Shown here: one piece after another, positions 51,733 through 63,755 of the stretch
Position numbering within the stretch: position 1 is the stretch's first letter
Layout: every line of letters starts with the position of its first letter
Source of the DNA: Nothophaeocryptopus gaeumannii
Taxonomy: Eukaryota; Ascomycota; Dothideomycetes; Mycosphaerellales; Mycosphaerellaceae
NCBI GenBank assembly: GCA_031771865.1
Contig: JASISA010000001.1
Coordinates: forward strand, 620,001 to 684,000
DNA length: 64,000 nt
Direction: 5' to 3'
Notes under the pieces: model-generated
The model's database searches: none
The model's input: only the letters and a program-made list of their open reading frames with translations
Told to the model about the DNA's origin: nothing
Position numbers and translations under genes: made by a program

Positions 51733-53716
51733 AGCACCTGGAATCGACGCTCGAATCTATGTGAGCAAGACGACATCCTATGCAACGGGCAAGGGCAACA
51801 ATAACTGCTCCTGTCAATGCCAGCGGAAGAGAGTGGAAGAAAACAAAATTGGCGGTTCGGACAAGTAGCTCGTGCGAAAAACCGCACATATGCCTCCCAA
51901 ACTCACTTCGAGCGGCTCTTTATCGACCATGTGCCGGGACAGACAGCCTTGTGGGTTGCGGATGCGGCTGCCGAGCCCGAGCCTTCCTGGCATACGCGTG
52001 GATGGATGTTGGTGCTAGCATCTACGCAATTGTCCAAGCTTCGTGAGATCTCTTGCCACAATGTGATCTACTTTTGAAACAACGTGCTCTTGAAGTGGAG
52101 GCTCGGCCAAGTCAGTCCTGTGCGATTGCAGTTGATCTCGCTTTTCATGGTCACTCAATGACTGCTGAAAAGAGATATGCGAACATCAATCTCGTGTGAG
52201 AAGTGAGGTATGTCTCGAACATGAGATGTTGTTCTATTGACCCGCTTCGACTGTTGGCGAGGCATGTCTTCTTCGTTTGAGAAGTCAAGCCACCGAAGGG
52301 AATCTGCAAGTCTTACGTTGACCTGAGATTTATATTGCCATCTCAGTGCCTGCGTCATGCGAATCCCTGAAAAGCTGTTGAGTTTTGACAATCAGGCGAG
52401 GACGACTATAACGACAACTCCGATACCGCCTGCCTTATTTCCGGATCTTCAAGGTCAAAAGCCGCCTTTCGAGGAAAGTCATGAATGGGCAGCACGGCCT
52501 GCAAGCCAGATTGTTGAGGAAGATCTATGTGGATGAGCTTGGGCAAAATCGAATCTCGCTCCTCGTACCCGAAAGTACATGGGAGGTCAGGCCAGGGGAT
52601 GCGGTGAATCGAAACATGGGTTTGTGTCAATTCCAACGTAGAGCGATGGAATGAGCAGATTGAATAGCAGTCAGGGCTTCACATTTGATGGTGTGAGCGG
52701 ACTGTTCCATCTCCTCGTTACTTTCCAGACGCAAAACCCCACGAGCAGCGTCTCAACGGAACGAGACCATACGAACGCTTCTATCATTTTGCATATGACC
52801 CACGCCTATGGTCAGGCGGATCCTTCCAGCACTGTCAATCATGACCGAAGCCTCGAGATCCGTCGCAGGCATATGCTGTTGTCGGTATACTGCTTGGCCC
52901 CTTCCGAGCCCTTGAAAACTGCGCTGTAAGGCTGAATACAAGGATGTCTTGCGTCAAATCGCAGCACATTGTCCCGGTGTCTGCTGACTCAGTTGGGTTA
53001 CGGCAACCTTAAAGTGTCCACATTGACATTCCTGCGTGGGAGGATGATCTATCCCACGGCAGTGTCATTTGAGATACGTGTAATATGTACACAGCTTCGA
53101 CTCGTGTCTATGCAGTGGCATCATCCAGGTCGTTCACGACACACCATTACAACTAATTCGTCGGAGGACTGATCTCATCTCTATCGCCTAATCGAAGATA
53201 TACCATCTTACCTCCCGTACCGCCAAGACGAGCTTGGATCTATCGAACTTTGCCTCGTCCCAAGAGATCTGAGACCTATCGAAGATGGCATGGGCCTGGT
53301 CATCAGTCGGAAATGCGGCGTTCATGCTATTCAACATTGTGTGTTGTCCGTGCTGTTTCCAGGCCTATTGCAGTATGCATTTCGAACACTGCCTCGGATG
53401 CTCGTGGAAGTTGACTTACGAAACGGATACTGCTGCGTTACCTGCGTACGTGTCACGCAGTTCAACAAGGACAGCCCGGCTGTCAGGGCTTGATTTGGCA
53501 GGTTCAGCGCGCGTACTCTACTTCTCCCACGTCCCGGCTAGGGAGAAAATGTCGACTGGGCAAGTAGAACAAGCTGCCCAAGACCGCATTGGCATTCGCG
53601 ATGTCGGCTTGAGTAGGGTATAAGGCCAGACAACCGGATTCGCCCTGTCTCGTACTGCCCGGACCATCAACCATTGCTCACCAGGTTGTAGGGTGCCTCT
53701 GACGCTATACCCAATC
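51733..53716. other. Degenerate region with unassigned coding-like pieces
   Basis: Almost 2 kb with no intact gene. Coding-like fragments include plus-strand 51817-52077 (SQTHFERLFIDHVPGQTALW), minus-strand 52406-52636, and plus-strand 53174-53493 (YRLIEDIPSYLPYRQDELGS, then LRPIEDGMGLVISRKCGVH). None has a recognisable domain and none joins to another. It is probably a graveyard of one or two decayed genes. Confidence 0.35.
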
Positions 53717-55353
53717 ATGCCTTCTCACCAAATGCCATCGCACAACTCCTCTCAATCACCGCTTCGAAAGGATGGCCCGATCGTCAACGAACCAGCAGCC
53801 GAGAAGATAGAGTACAAGGCCGGCGATGTTGACACTTCATTTCCAGCGGAGATTGATGTCGATCCTGTGATCAAGAAGAAACTCATCCGCCGGGTCGATC
53901 TCCAGATCATACCGATCATGATGCTTCTTTACAGCTTCAGCTTTCTCGATAGAGGTAAGCTTAGCACTATCGAGTACGCGAACTTAGATTGACTTCCTCT
54001 CAGTCAATATTGGAAATGCGCACATCATGGGATTGAGCGAGGATCTCAATCTGACGGGAAACCGCTACCAAATCGCCGTTTGCCTCTTTTTCGTGACTTA
54101 CATATTGTTCGAAGTACGTTTCCAAAAACAAAAGACTCTGTAAATTCTCGCCTGACGAAGCAAGTTAGGTCCCCAGCAACTTGACGATCAAGAAAGTGAA
54201 GCCAAACATCTTCCTGCCAACAATTACGATGGCCTGGGGTATCATAGCCACTTGCACTGGTGCAGTACAAAGCTACGGTGGTTTGCTGGCTGCGCGTCTC
54301 TGCTTAGGCGTTGTCGAATGCGGTCTGGCTCCAGGTCTAGTCATCTACTTGACACTGTTCTACACCAGGAAGCAGCTGGCCATCCGAACCGCCTGCTTAT
54401 TCATCTCTACGGCCATCTCAGGAGTTGTCGGTGGCCTCATAGCCTATGGTGTGACTTATCTTGACGGGCGCAATGGCTTGCGAGCTTGGCGCTGGCTTAT
54501 GTTTATCGAAGGCAGTCCGACAATCCTCATTGGAATCGCCGCCTACTTCATCCTACCAGAATGCCCCGAGAATGCGAAATTCCTATCGCCTGAACGGAGA
54601 CAGCTCCTCATCGCCCTCCGCCGAGCTGAAGTCGGCCAGACCGCCACCGTCAACGACTTCGACTGGGCGGACGTCAAAGCCGCAGTCAAAGACTGGCAAA
54701 TATGGGTCATGTCCCTCGCCAATTTCGGCAGCGGGATCATGATATACAGCTTCAGCACTTTCCTCCCGACCATCATCAAGGGCATCGGCGACTGGGACAC
54801 AGCCGAAGCCAACGCCCTCACAGTCCCCGTCTACTTCCTCGGAGTCTGCGTGTACCTAGCCGTGGCTTTCTACTCTGACAAGAAACAACAACGAGGCATG
54901 CCAGCCGCTATAATGGCCATCGTCGCTGTTGTCGGCTACTGCCTCCTCATCTCCAACCGCGGCGCCTACGTTTCCTATGCCGGCTGCTTCATCGTCGCCT
55001 CGGGCCTCTACAGCGTCGTCGGCCTCCCCATGGCCTGGATGCCAGGTAACAAGCCGCGCTGGGCGAAAAAGGCCTTCGCGGTCGCGATCCAAGTTTGTTT
55101 TGCGAATTCTGCGGGTATTGCGATGCCGTTCTTGTTTCAGACGAAAGATGCTCCCGCATTTACGACGGCTTATGCGACTTGTATATCGGTTATACTTATG
55201 ACGAGTGGGATTTATGCGGGGATGAGTTTGTATTATCGACGGGTGAATAGGAGGAGGGCGGAGGGGAGGGAGGATTGGAAATTGGAGGGGTTGAGTGAGA
55301 GGGAGGTGGAGATGTTGGGGGATAGGAGTCCGAAATATGTTTATACGGTTTGA
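53717..55353 (+). CDS. MFS permease, anion:cation symporter (nicotinate/tartrate type)
   Basis: Exons 53717-53954, 54004-54113 and 54169-55353, with introns of 49 and 55 bases, give 510 residues. The start is the first true ATG (MPSHQMPSHNSSQSP). The first membrane segment ends in SFSFLDR, with intron 1 splitting the following codon, and the next block VNIGNAHIMGLSEDLNLTGN is the family signature loop. About twelve segments follow, with the central cytoplasmic loop at about 245-290 (LPECPENAKFLSPERR). Relatives import organic acids or vitamins; substrate unknown. The frame is intact. Confidence 0.88.
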
Positions 55354-56713
55354 AGGACAGTGGTCAACCTATGCTGAAGCAGTGTTGTTGACTTACCGAT
55401 GCCTTCACGCTTATATTGGCCTTGCATCGTCCGCGCCGGATTCTACCCACAGTGAAATGCCTGCTTGTGGCCGTCGTAGGGTCGCTCTACTCGATCCAAG
55501 GTCTGCGGCTTTCCCACGGGAACCTGCTTAGTCTGCGCGATCCGCGATGCACGTCGCACTATCTTGATTGCGCCATGCTCGTGGGAGTACCTTACTGCCG
55601 GATACTGCACCGACTCTGCGTACCTTCAGCGCTGTACTGTGGTGCATGTGGTTTTCATTTCCATACTTGCGGACGGAGGTATAATGGTAGCATCAACTTC
55701 ATGAGCTACAATTTACGGATTGAGACGTCTCGTTCAGTGTCAATCTGGTCGAACCACTTCGGAGCTGTGCCTCTTGATTGCCTTGTGCGACACATCTTCA
55801 ATCAGCTGAGCAGCAAGGAAGACCGCCACTGTCCACGCAAGCTGAAGTTCTGGTCTCTGTCAAGCGAGTATCGATCTTCTTCGTACGTACATTTGGAGAA
55901 GATGATCTTTAGAGTGTAGCCGCGTTTACTGTGCCCAGTCGGTTGAGACGGCCCCCTCCACTCTGCAAGTCGCAATTCATGGCTTGGCTGATGTTTTCAT
56001 TCATCTCAAGCCTGCCAAGTCCGTTCATCGATGAGGCCATCCGGGAAGAGCGTCCGGGGTTGATCGTCTCCGCTGAGCAATTTCGAGAACGCTTGAGCAG
56101 AGACAAATGAAAGAAATCAGATCCTTTTGATCGCTACATTCCATTCCAGAGCATCGCACGTGGCGTTGCCGCAACAAAGAATATCACAAGCGACCCTGCA
56201 TTTAATGTTGATTGGACATTGGCGGGTCGTCGGCGACCCAGGCGACGAACAGCGACTCTAGCGTCTCCACTAAAAATGTGGGGTAAGCAGTGAAAGTGAA
56301 TGCTTGCAGGCGTTGCTCTCATACCGTCCTGCGTACAAAGCCACAATATCACAGCTGAGAGCTGCGCGGTATGGCGTGCTTTTGCGTGCTCCCTCCCAAA
56401 TTACCATTGATGTAACACTTCACAGCGCCATGTGCTGACATGTGTGTGTGCCGCCGCCGCACCACCACCACGGCAGCAGCCCGCTTCGGACAAACGACTC
56501 CGATTGTGTGCGCTCTTGTACCTGTTTAACGTCGAGCTATGCGCACCAGAAAGCTTCGTGCCATCCTTCCGATCCCTACTTCGTTGGACTGGAGCTACAT
56601 CGCTATTGACATCGACATCTCGACCTCACTTGTTCCTGCCAGAGGGCTGCTGACCTAACGAGCATCGATACGCATTTCGAGGAGGGACTCAGTCGTCTCT
56701 TCCATCATCAGCT
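55354..56713. other. Long intergenic region with a possible decayed gene
   Basis: A plus-strand coding-like stretch at about 55930-56230 reads MAWLMFSFISSLPSPFIDEA, VSAEQFRERLSRDK, stop, KKSDPFDRYIPFQSIARGVA. It is broken by one TGA and has no recognisable family. Another open frame at 55416-55919 has no domain and poor coding character. The last 300 bases are probably the promoter of the sugar transporter. Confidence 0.35.
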
Positions 56714-58359
56714 ATGGCGAAGCTGGGCGGCACCCGCAAGGGCGCATTCAGAGCCTACTTCTTCGGTTTCTTCGTCTGCTTGGCTGGTTTCCTCTTTGGA
56801 TATGATACCGGAATCGTATGTCTGAGTCTATTACTCCCCAAAGCTTATTTCGATCCATACTAACGCCTATATCTTGAGCAGGTCGGTGGCGTGCTCACCA
56901 TGGCGAGCTACAAGCGAGACTTCGGGTACAAGGACAACACGACCGTACAGGCCGTGATGGTGTCGCTACAGAACGTCGGCGCTTTCTTAGCCGCACTTGG
57001 AATCTTTCCCATCTCGGAACGATTTGGCCGGAAGATCACGATTCAGGTTGCTTGCGCCGTCTTCGTCGTGGGTGTCATCCTCCAGGTCGTCCCATCACAC
57101 TCTCTCGTCTGCTTCTACATCGGCCGTGTCGTCGCTGGCTTCGGGTTGGGCGGTGCCACCGCTGTCGCTCCAGCCTACAATGCCGAGCAGGCTCCGAAGG
57201 AGATTAGAGGAAAGCTCGGATCTGGTATGCAACTGCTGTTCGCTGCTGGCGTCTTAATCTCTTACTGGATCGATTACGGCACCGCATATGGCCTTGAGAC
57301 CTCTTCAAAACAATGGCAGATCCCGGTTGGCTTGCAAATGATCCCAGCTACTCTTCTTGGTGTTGGCCTGATCTTTCAAAAGGAGAGCGTTCGATGGCTG
57401 GCTAAGAAAGGTCGCTACGATGAGGCCTGGGACGCCTTGAAATACAATAGGGCCGATGACGGTCCAGAGGTCAAGGCTGAGTTCAACGAGATTAAGGCTG
57501 GTATCTCCGAGGAGCTTCGCGCCAGTGAAGGTTTCAAGAAGCGCGAGCTTCTTGAACCAGCCAACCGCTACCGTCTGGCACTGGCCTTTGGTATCTTCCT
57601 GGGTCAACAGTGCACCGGAATGACCGCGCTTGCCTACTTTGGACCGCAGTTCTTCAAGCTCCTCGTCGGCAGTGGCAGCAAGGATCTTTTGATCACCGGT
57701 CTCTTTGGCGCCGAGAAGTTCATCACTGTTGCGACCTACATCTTCTTCTTCTCTGAGAAGTGGGGCCGAAAGCCTACCCTTTGGATCTCGGCCCTCATTA
57801 TGGCTATCTGCTTCGTCATTGTCACGATCGTAAACAAGACCACTCCGGCGCCAGTCAACAACCAGACCACTTCTGCTGGAATCGCCACAGTCGCTATGAT
57901 CTTCATCACCAACTCCGTCTATCAGTTCTCCTGGGGCCCACTGCCATGGCCGTACGCTGCTGAGGTACGATCATATTCTACATTCTCTAGATCAGTGAGA
58001 TTGCTAACTTATTCCCACAGATCTTCCCATCTCGCATCCGAGAGGTCGGCACATCCACTGGCGTCGCCACCCAATGGCTGTTCAACTTCCTGTTCTCTCT
58101 GGTCACGCCATACATGATCAGAGCCTGGAGCTCATACACATTCCTCTTTTACGCCGCCTTGGATGTTGTCATGGCAGTCCTGGTCTGGTTCTTCCTCAAG
58201 GAGACCAAGGGACGCACGCTTGAGGAAATGGAGTCCATCTTCCACTCCAAAGCTGCTTTCGATAATGAGGCTGTGCGGAACAAGGTCATTGAGGGAGGAA
58301 GCGATGACGGCTTTACTGATATTGGTGTTACCGGCAAGAATGATAGGTCGGATTTGTAG
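56714..58359 (+). CDS. MFS sugar transporter (hexose/quinate type)
   Basis: Exons 56714-56815, 56882-57964 and 58021-58359, with introns of 66 and 56 bases, give 507 residues. Exon 1 ends FLFGYDTGI and exon 2 continues VGGVLTM, reconstituting the sugar-porter N-terminal motif GYDTG.xGG. Later signatures are ERFGRK (loop 2-3), FYIGRVVAGFGLGG, NAEQAPKEIRGKLGS, LGQQCTGMTALAYFGP (helix 7), EKWGRKPTLW (loop 8-9), WGPLPWPYAAEIFPSRIRE (helix 10) and LKETKGRTLEEME. It is a proton-coupled plasma-membrane sugar importer by family. Helix 7 QQCTGM differs slightly from the QQxxG of glucose porters but keeps the key glutamines. Confidence 0.92.
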
Positions 58360-58981
58360 ACCGTCGCTGAGTTGCATTTTGCGAAGAGTTTGAGTTGAGT
58401 ATTGGATATACAGTACGGTGAATGAATGCTTGATATCCTCAGCTGCTTTGCATGAGCAGTCATTCTCCATTGTCTCATATTCTCGCTGATGACGATCATA
58501 TCAGAGTCTCATTCACTTACCTGCGGCCCCGCTCTTCGGCATTTAAACCGTGTTTTGGCATCGGTCTCGCTCGCTTCTCGCTTGTCTTGTCATTTACCGG
58601 TGCTCCCCATATACGATGCCATCCATGTCATATCCTGACCCCAACATCCGGCTCCTTCCGCCCTATCGCTCATGATTCCAACGCTGGGATTCAGGAGGCT
58701 TTGCGGACCATGGTCTACGACAGGGTCTACCCTAGTCGCACGTGTCAAGAGTGTTCTAGATCAGGTGAATGGTAGCCGCGAACACTCATACTTGGTGCTT
58801 CAATGGCAGCTGATACCCTAGTTTACGAGAAGCGAAACAGGCAGTTGCCCTGCAAAATCTCAAACCAATCGTCTTATCCTCGTGGCGTTCGTCAGTCCAC
58901 CGCTGCGTTGATGGCTGGTCAGACTACCTCCGTTTTGCCAAGTATACGTTTTCGGAGATGGTGATAAATTCTGTGATGTAA
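58360..58981. other. Intergenic, nothing recognised
   Basis: About 620 bases without a supported gene. Confidence 0.3.
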
Positions 58982-59002
58982 GTGTGCCAGTCTGGACGTC
59001 TG

Positions 59003-59752
59003 ATGCTCACTGTGATGTCTCCAGCTCCAACCAAACCCAACATACCCTCCTCGAGGCTGCTTGCCCTACCAACCGAACTCCGCCTCCACATCTTCACCCT
59101 TCTCTTCACCTTCCCCCGTTGCTACGTACAAATCTACCAATTCCACATCAAACTCCGTCGGAACTTCACCACCTGCCCACCCCTTCCTCTCCTTTTGACC
59201 TGCAAGACCCTATCCGCTGAGGTCCAGGTTCCCCTATACGAGACTACTTTATTTGATGTGCAGCTGCATATGAACTATGTACCGTCGATAGCGGATCAGA
59301 AGAACACGGCGGAGGGGAAGATTGAGGGCGTGGAGAGGGGGAGGGGAGAGAGGCCGAAGTACGGGTCCATGCCGACTTTGAATGTTCCGGTTAAGATGCG
59401 GAAGTTCTTGGGTCAAGTGAGGAGGTTGCAGTTGAATATATGGATTTATGATGCGGGGAAAGCGGAGGAGATGGAGGGGGAAGTACGGTCTTTCATGAGT
59501 GCGTTGAGGTGTAGTGGGTAGGACAGAAGAGTTTTGGAAGAGTTGACGATCAGGATGAAGTTGAGGCCGAGATGGATGCAGAGTGGATGTGAGATGATGC
59601 GGAGAGGGGAGCTTAATGGGTTGGTGCGGCTGTGGAGGGGTATGAAGGCGATGCGGGCGGTTGCATGGGAGATCGAGAGGGTTATTGTCGGTTTGATTGG
59701 AGAGGAATGTTGGGAGGCAGAGCTAGAAGGACTAGCTGTGGTCGTGAAGTGA
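59003..59752 (+). pseudogene. F-box-like protein with one nonsense codon
   Basis: From ATG 59003 (MLTVMSPAPTKPNIP) the frame encodes SRLLALPTELRLHIFTLLF, the start of an F-box-like domain common in fungal hypothetical proteins, and LLLTCKTLSAEVQVPLYETT. It stops at TAG 59519-59521 and then continues in the same frame (DRRVLEELTIRMKLRPRWMQ) to a stop at 59752, as if one CAG had become TAG. The 3' part overlaps the tail of the carboxypeptidase gene on the other strand. F-box proteins recruit substrates to SCF ubiquitin ligases; here the domain assignment is by pattern only. Confidence 0.5.
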
Positions 59753-62140
59753 TCGAGATGCTGGTGAGCTGTTTGTATCTGGCTAGTCTTGATCTCTGTT
59801 GGCGTGCTATTGGGTTCCGCCGTCTTCGATCGTGGCTCGTCTACGCCCCAGTCAGAATACCATTGTAGCTCATACGCATCCGATACCGACCATGTAGCTC
59901 TATGACCAGCGACAGCGCCCCCTTTCGGCGTGCTTTTGGTACTGACGACATCTGGAAACAAGGCGGTCGAGTTCTTATCCACCAAGATGTAGTTCTTGAT
60001 AACCGCCGTTCCGTTCAGAATCGATTCAAACTGATCATCCGTACAAGTATCAAAAGCATCCAATGTGTAGCAGAACTGCAACTTTTGCGAAGGAGGTACG
60101 TTCCTGATAGCCCAGGTATTCGAAGTCCCGACGGAGCTATACAGTGAGCCATCCTTTGAAGTGATAGGCACAGTACCAGTAGCGATGTCCAAATTATTCA
60201 GAGCCCGCATGAAGATTTTGTACGCAGTTTCCGGCTGATACGCCGGTAGCTCATGTCCCGCCTCATAGACCCTCGAGAATGATAGGCCACCGTATTGTCG
60301 TACCTGACCGCCGGAGTACGTCTCGTTGATCTGAATTGCTGTGTATCCTGCGTTCCTGAAAGCATTACGGTGAGTGTAGTTAATGGCTAAGGAGGCTGCT
60401 TCGCCTCCGATCCAGTTGCATGCATAGTCGCGATCTCCGTACGCCATTGTGACTTTGACGCCACTCTCCAGTAGGTATGCAAGGTCGTCGAGCCATCCAG
60501 GGCGATTGTAGTCTCCCATCCCTCTGAACGCCGTGGCAACCGCGTTGGAAGACTCCGACCAGTTGAGTGGCACACCAAGAGCTTCTTGTACGTGTGGCTG
60601 ATTGAGGTAGCCGGCATAAAATGGAGGAGGTATTGGATCGCTTCAGAGTAGTAATGAGTGATCAGTAGCTATCCCACATCTCACTACGCTATTCAAATGT
60701 ACTCACTATTCAAGGGTCCCGTAGTCTAAGTAGTTGCGTCCGGAGAACTTGGTGTACGGGGAACGCACATTATCGGCGCAGTACGTTTCTGCGTCTTGAC
60801 AGACCTTGTTCACACTCGCGTTGGTACCGATGTTTTCAGGGTCGTACACAAGCGACAGATTGCGACATTGGTAAATCTGATCGTTGCAGCCACCTGCGGA
60901 GTGTCAGTAGCTTATTTCGCTCATCATGCTTGAATAACAGTAAGCGGCCGATTGCATTGACGTACCTGGCTTGTACAGTGCGTCCACCATGCCTTTATAG
61001 ATAGACTCATTGACTGCTTTAATGCCGTAGGTATTGTTGTATGCGATGTGTGGATAAGAGGGCCATTGTACGAGCCGATCTATGCAGCTATTGATCTGCA
61101 TCAACTGAGATCGAGTCAGCAGCGCCATCGCCGGTCAGACAGACACTTCAATCGTACGGTGTCTAATGCAGGATATGCTGCTCGCCTTCCACCTTCCAGG
61201 TACCATTTCGAATGCGCTCGTTCTGTTCCTGGAAGAACGAGAAGAAAGCAGGACCATATCTACCACCGTAGGATTGCGTAACAAGCGAGATCTTGCAATT
61301 CTTTGGCTTGTGCTCCGGGAACTGTTCAGAGTCAGCCATGTTTTGTAGTCATTCGAGGCGGAGAGGTAGCTACCTCCTGGAACCAAGCCCTACGAACATC
61401 TGACATTAGCAAGCTGCTTGCTCGTATCCCAACACCGCCAGAGACCTACTGCGCAAAGTGCCACATTGCCTCAGCAGCATTGACAGAGCCGCGAGACGCT
61501 CGATTTGGATTTTGCGAGGCATATGTGCCTACCAAAAAGGTAGCGTTCTGCTCTGGAATTGGATCGGTTGCGTTCAACAATTCTATCTCCCCAGAGTCCA
61601 AATTGCTAGTAATGTTTTGCAGCGTGTCGTACGAAAGGCCTGTTTGCACCGGCTGTTCCAGGTATAACATATTGACCTCATTGTTCCAAGACCACTGATT
61701 CAATCTAGTCGAGTTGGAGTCTGGATTGACAAAGCATGGGCCACTCTCGACCAGCAGTCCAAGGAATGAGGAGCTACCCGGGCCTCCGTTGATCCATATG
61801 GAAAGAGGTGCATTCGAAGGGTCTTTACGGGACTCGAAAAACCAGAAGAAGGTGTTGATAGGGTACGAAGTGTGCTGTCCGAGATCGTTGAGAGCTCCAG
61901 GCGGGAGGGAAACATAACCTGAATACGATCGCACTCCAGGAGTCGTCTCGCAGATATGTGTCTAGTCTTTCGTTAGCCTTTGCAGCCTTCAGAAACGCCT
62001 GTGTTGCTCGCCTGCTTGTAGCTAATCGTCACATTGTTATTGAATCTCGACCTGATAACAGTGATGCCTTTCGGTTCGGAAGGAAACTGGGCCAAGCAAA
62101 GATGCACTAACGCCAGCGCCCCTACGAGCCAAAGCAGCAT
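59446..62140 (-). pseudogene. Secreted serine carboxypeptidase (S10), seven exons, one-base frame break
   Basis: Exons: 62012-62140, 61450-61961, 61374-61389, 61158-61321, 60966-61104, 60707-60893, 59446-60640. It begins with a signal peptide (MLLWLVGALALVHLCLA). The S10 blocks are WINGGPGSSS, VTQSYGGRYGP (catalytic Ser), TMAYGDRDYACNW (Asp) and EAGHELPAYQPE (His). Intron 1 (61962-62011) uses a GC donor; exon 3 is only 16 bases; the other introns are 52-72 bases. In exon 4, near 61164-61167, one base is missing relative to a continuous frame (QHILH runs into TAG; an extra T restores LDTLMQINSCIDR). The last exon runs about 110 codons past the usual family end, antisense to the F-box gene. Apart from the frame break the enzyme looks complete; it would trim C-terminal residues from extracellular peptides. 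Confidence 0.85.
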
Positions 62141-62918
62141 GTCTGTAGACGGTGTCGAGGCTCTTCCAAGCAGAGAACGACGCTGCTTTCCAGCGGCGAT
62201 TCAACAGCGAATTAAAGCTTATATATGCCTGCCATTCTATCCAACAGATCCTGGCAATACTCCGCGAGTGGTCTGCTGAAGCCTTGCACAAGCCGCCGTG
62301 GCATTTCTTGGGTAGCATGTTTGTGCAGCATCGGTAAGTGAACGCCGGCTGGCAAGAAACAGTCCAGCTAAGTTATCGGGCCAACAAGAGGTTGCGAATG
62401 TGGTTAAAGAAGGTGATAGTTCAGAGACACGCAGAAACCCCGCAAGGTTGCAACCTTACCTCCTTGACTTCTTAATTAGACCGCCAGTGGGACATCAGCC
62501 CACAGAGATTGATGACGAAATGGCACATGGTTCAGATGCCGTGAAGCCATCCAAGTGCCGGGTTGAATGCGAACACAAGCTGCTGGGAATCGACTGCATG
62601 GCCAACGTAAAAGCAAGCCGCGGCTGCTGCACACTTGGCCGAAGGCTCGCTGCCCAGACCGTTGGCTCAGAGGATGCCTAGTATGGTGCCCACTGGCGAT
62701 GAGGGCGACGAGTGTAAAGATGAAACTGATGATGAAAGGGAGCAAGAGGAGAGGGAAGGGTTGAAGCCGACTTATAGGAGGCCCGGCGCCCTAACAGCCA
62801 AGAGTGCTCAAGTTACCGTGGCCGTCGTCGTCGTCGCAGTGCCACCTACTTACCGTTGTGCTCGTTGCGTCTCGAAGCAGCCCAAAATATATGTGCATCC
62901 TTGTCCATCGCCATACGT
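62141..62918. other. Intergenic, nothing secure
   Basis: Upstream region of the carboxypeptidase gene. A minus-strand hydrophobic frame at 62476-62745 lacks an ATG and is not supported. Confidence 0.3.
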
Positions 62919-63128
62919 TCAACCGACGCGGATCTTGTATCCAATGACGCGAGCGCCGTGTTGAGTCGCATAACGGGACATACAGTCGGCGCAGATGGCG
63001 TGTGAGATTGACTCCGTCGAGGTTGTGAAGTTCATCGAAAGCTCGTTGCTCAAGGGGATGTTGCCGATCGGTGCTGCAATAATGCCGACAATTGCCCAGA
63101 GGGCGAGGATGATTGCGAAGACTTGCAT
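62919..63128 (-). CDS. Candidate small secreted protein
   Basis: Starting at the Met at 63128, 69 residues with a signal-peptide-like N terminus (MQVFAIILALWAIVGIIAAP), then NIPLSNELSMNFTTSTESIS and AICADCMSRYATQHG with two close cysteines. The frame is open further upstream to a Met at 63260, which would instead make a membrane-anchored form. No family recognised. Confidence 0.4.
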   Translation of the reverse strand: MQVFAIILALWAIVGIIAAPIGNIPLSNELSMNFTTSTESISHAICADCMSRYATQHGARVIGYKIRVG

Positions 63129-63755
63129 GTTTGCTGCGGGTGGAAGGAATACTGGTTGCTCGCTGTTGCTTAGATATCCACCGTCACTACTTTCAAAGGC
63201 GTTTGTGCTGAAAGACTCTGCAATGGATGGGAGCATGCCATGATGATGATGTAATCCCATCTGTTCTTTTCAAGCTGACAATGGGTAGTTCTGAGGTGTC
63301 GTGTGTCGCCTTTGTTCACGCCTCTTGTACTTGAAATGGAACAATCAAATACACTCCTGGATCATGACAAGACAACGGCCCTCTATGTGGCAGCAATATG
63401 GCCCTCGTGCCGATCAGGCACTCCGTGTTGCATTCCCATTCCGATCACTCAGAGCTTCGTCTTGCACTGAATCTCCGAAAGAGTTCTCGGCAATTATCAC
63501 AGTCAATGGCACGGTCCACGACATCGTATATGGAAATGAGCCATCGCCAATCTCCAACTTCATCTCGTTTAGCGATTCTCGGCTAAGACTAGACACATGC
63601 AGACGCCGTGACTCGTGTTGGAGTCGTGTTGGACTTGTGTTGGACTCGTGTTGTTGTCTGCAGACCACGGGGATCTTCGAGAACCTAAAAGCTGCGCCGC
63701 ATATAGTGACTGTTTGGGTCAAGTGATGGCAGACTTTCAGGAGATTTGACGCATG
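63129..63755. other. Intergenic with a short tandem repeat
   Basis: At about 63616-63656 there are about four imperfect copies of an 11-12 base unit built on cgtgttggact. A 102-codon minus-strand frame here has no recognisable content. No gene is supported. Confidence 0.35.

Noticed and set aside
55416..55919. Open plus-strand frame of 167 codons
   Set aside because: No domain, and erratic composition with many Cys and Arg; more likely a chance frame in the 3' flank of the permease gene.
62476..62745. Possible small secreted protein on the minus strand with a hydrophobic start
   Set aside because: The frame has no ATG at or upstream of the hydrophobic stretch, and the mature part shows no coding character.
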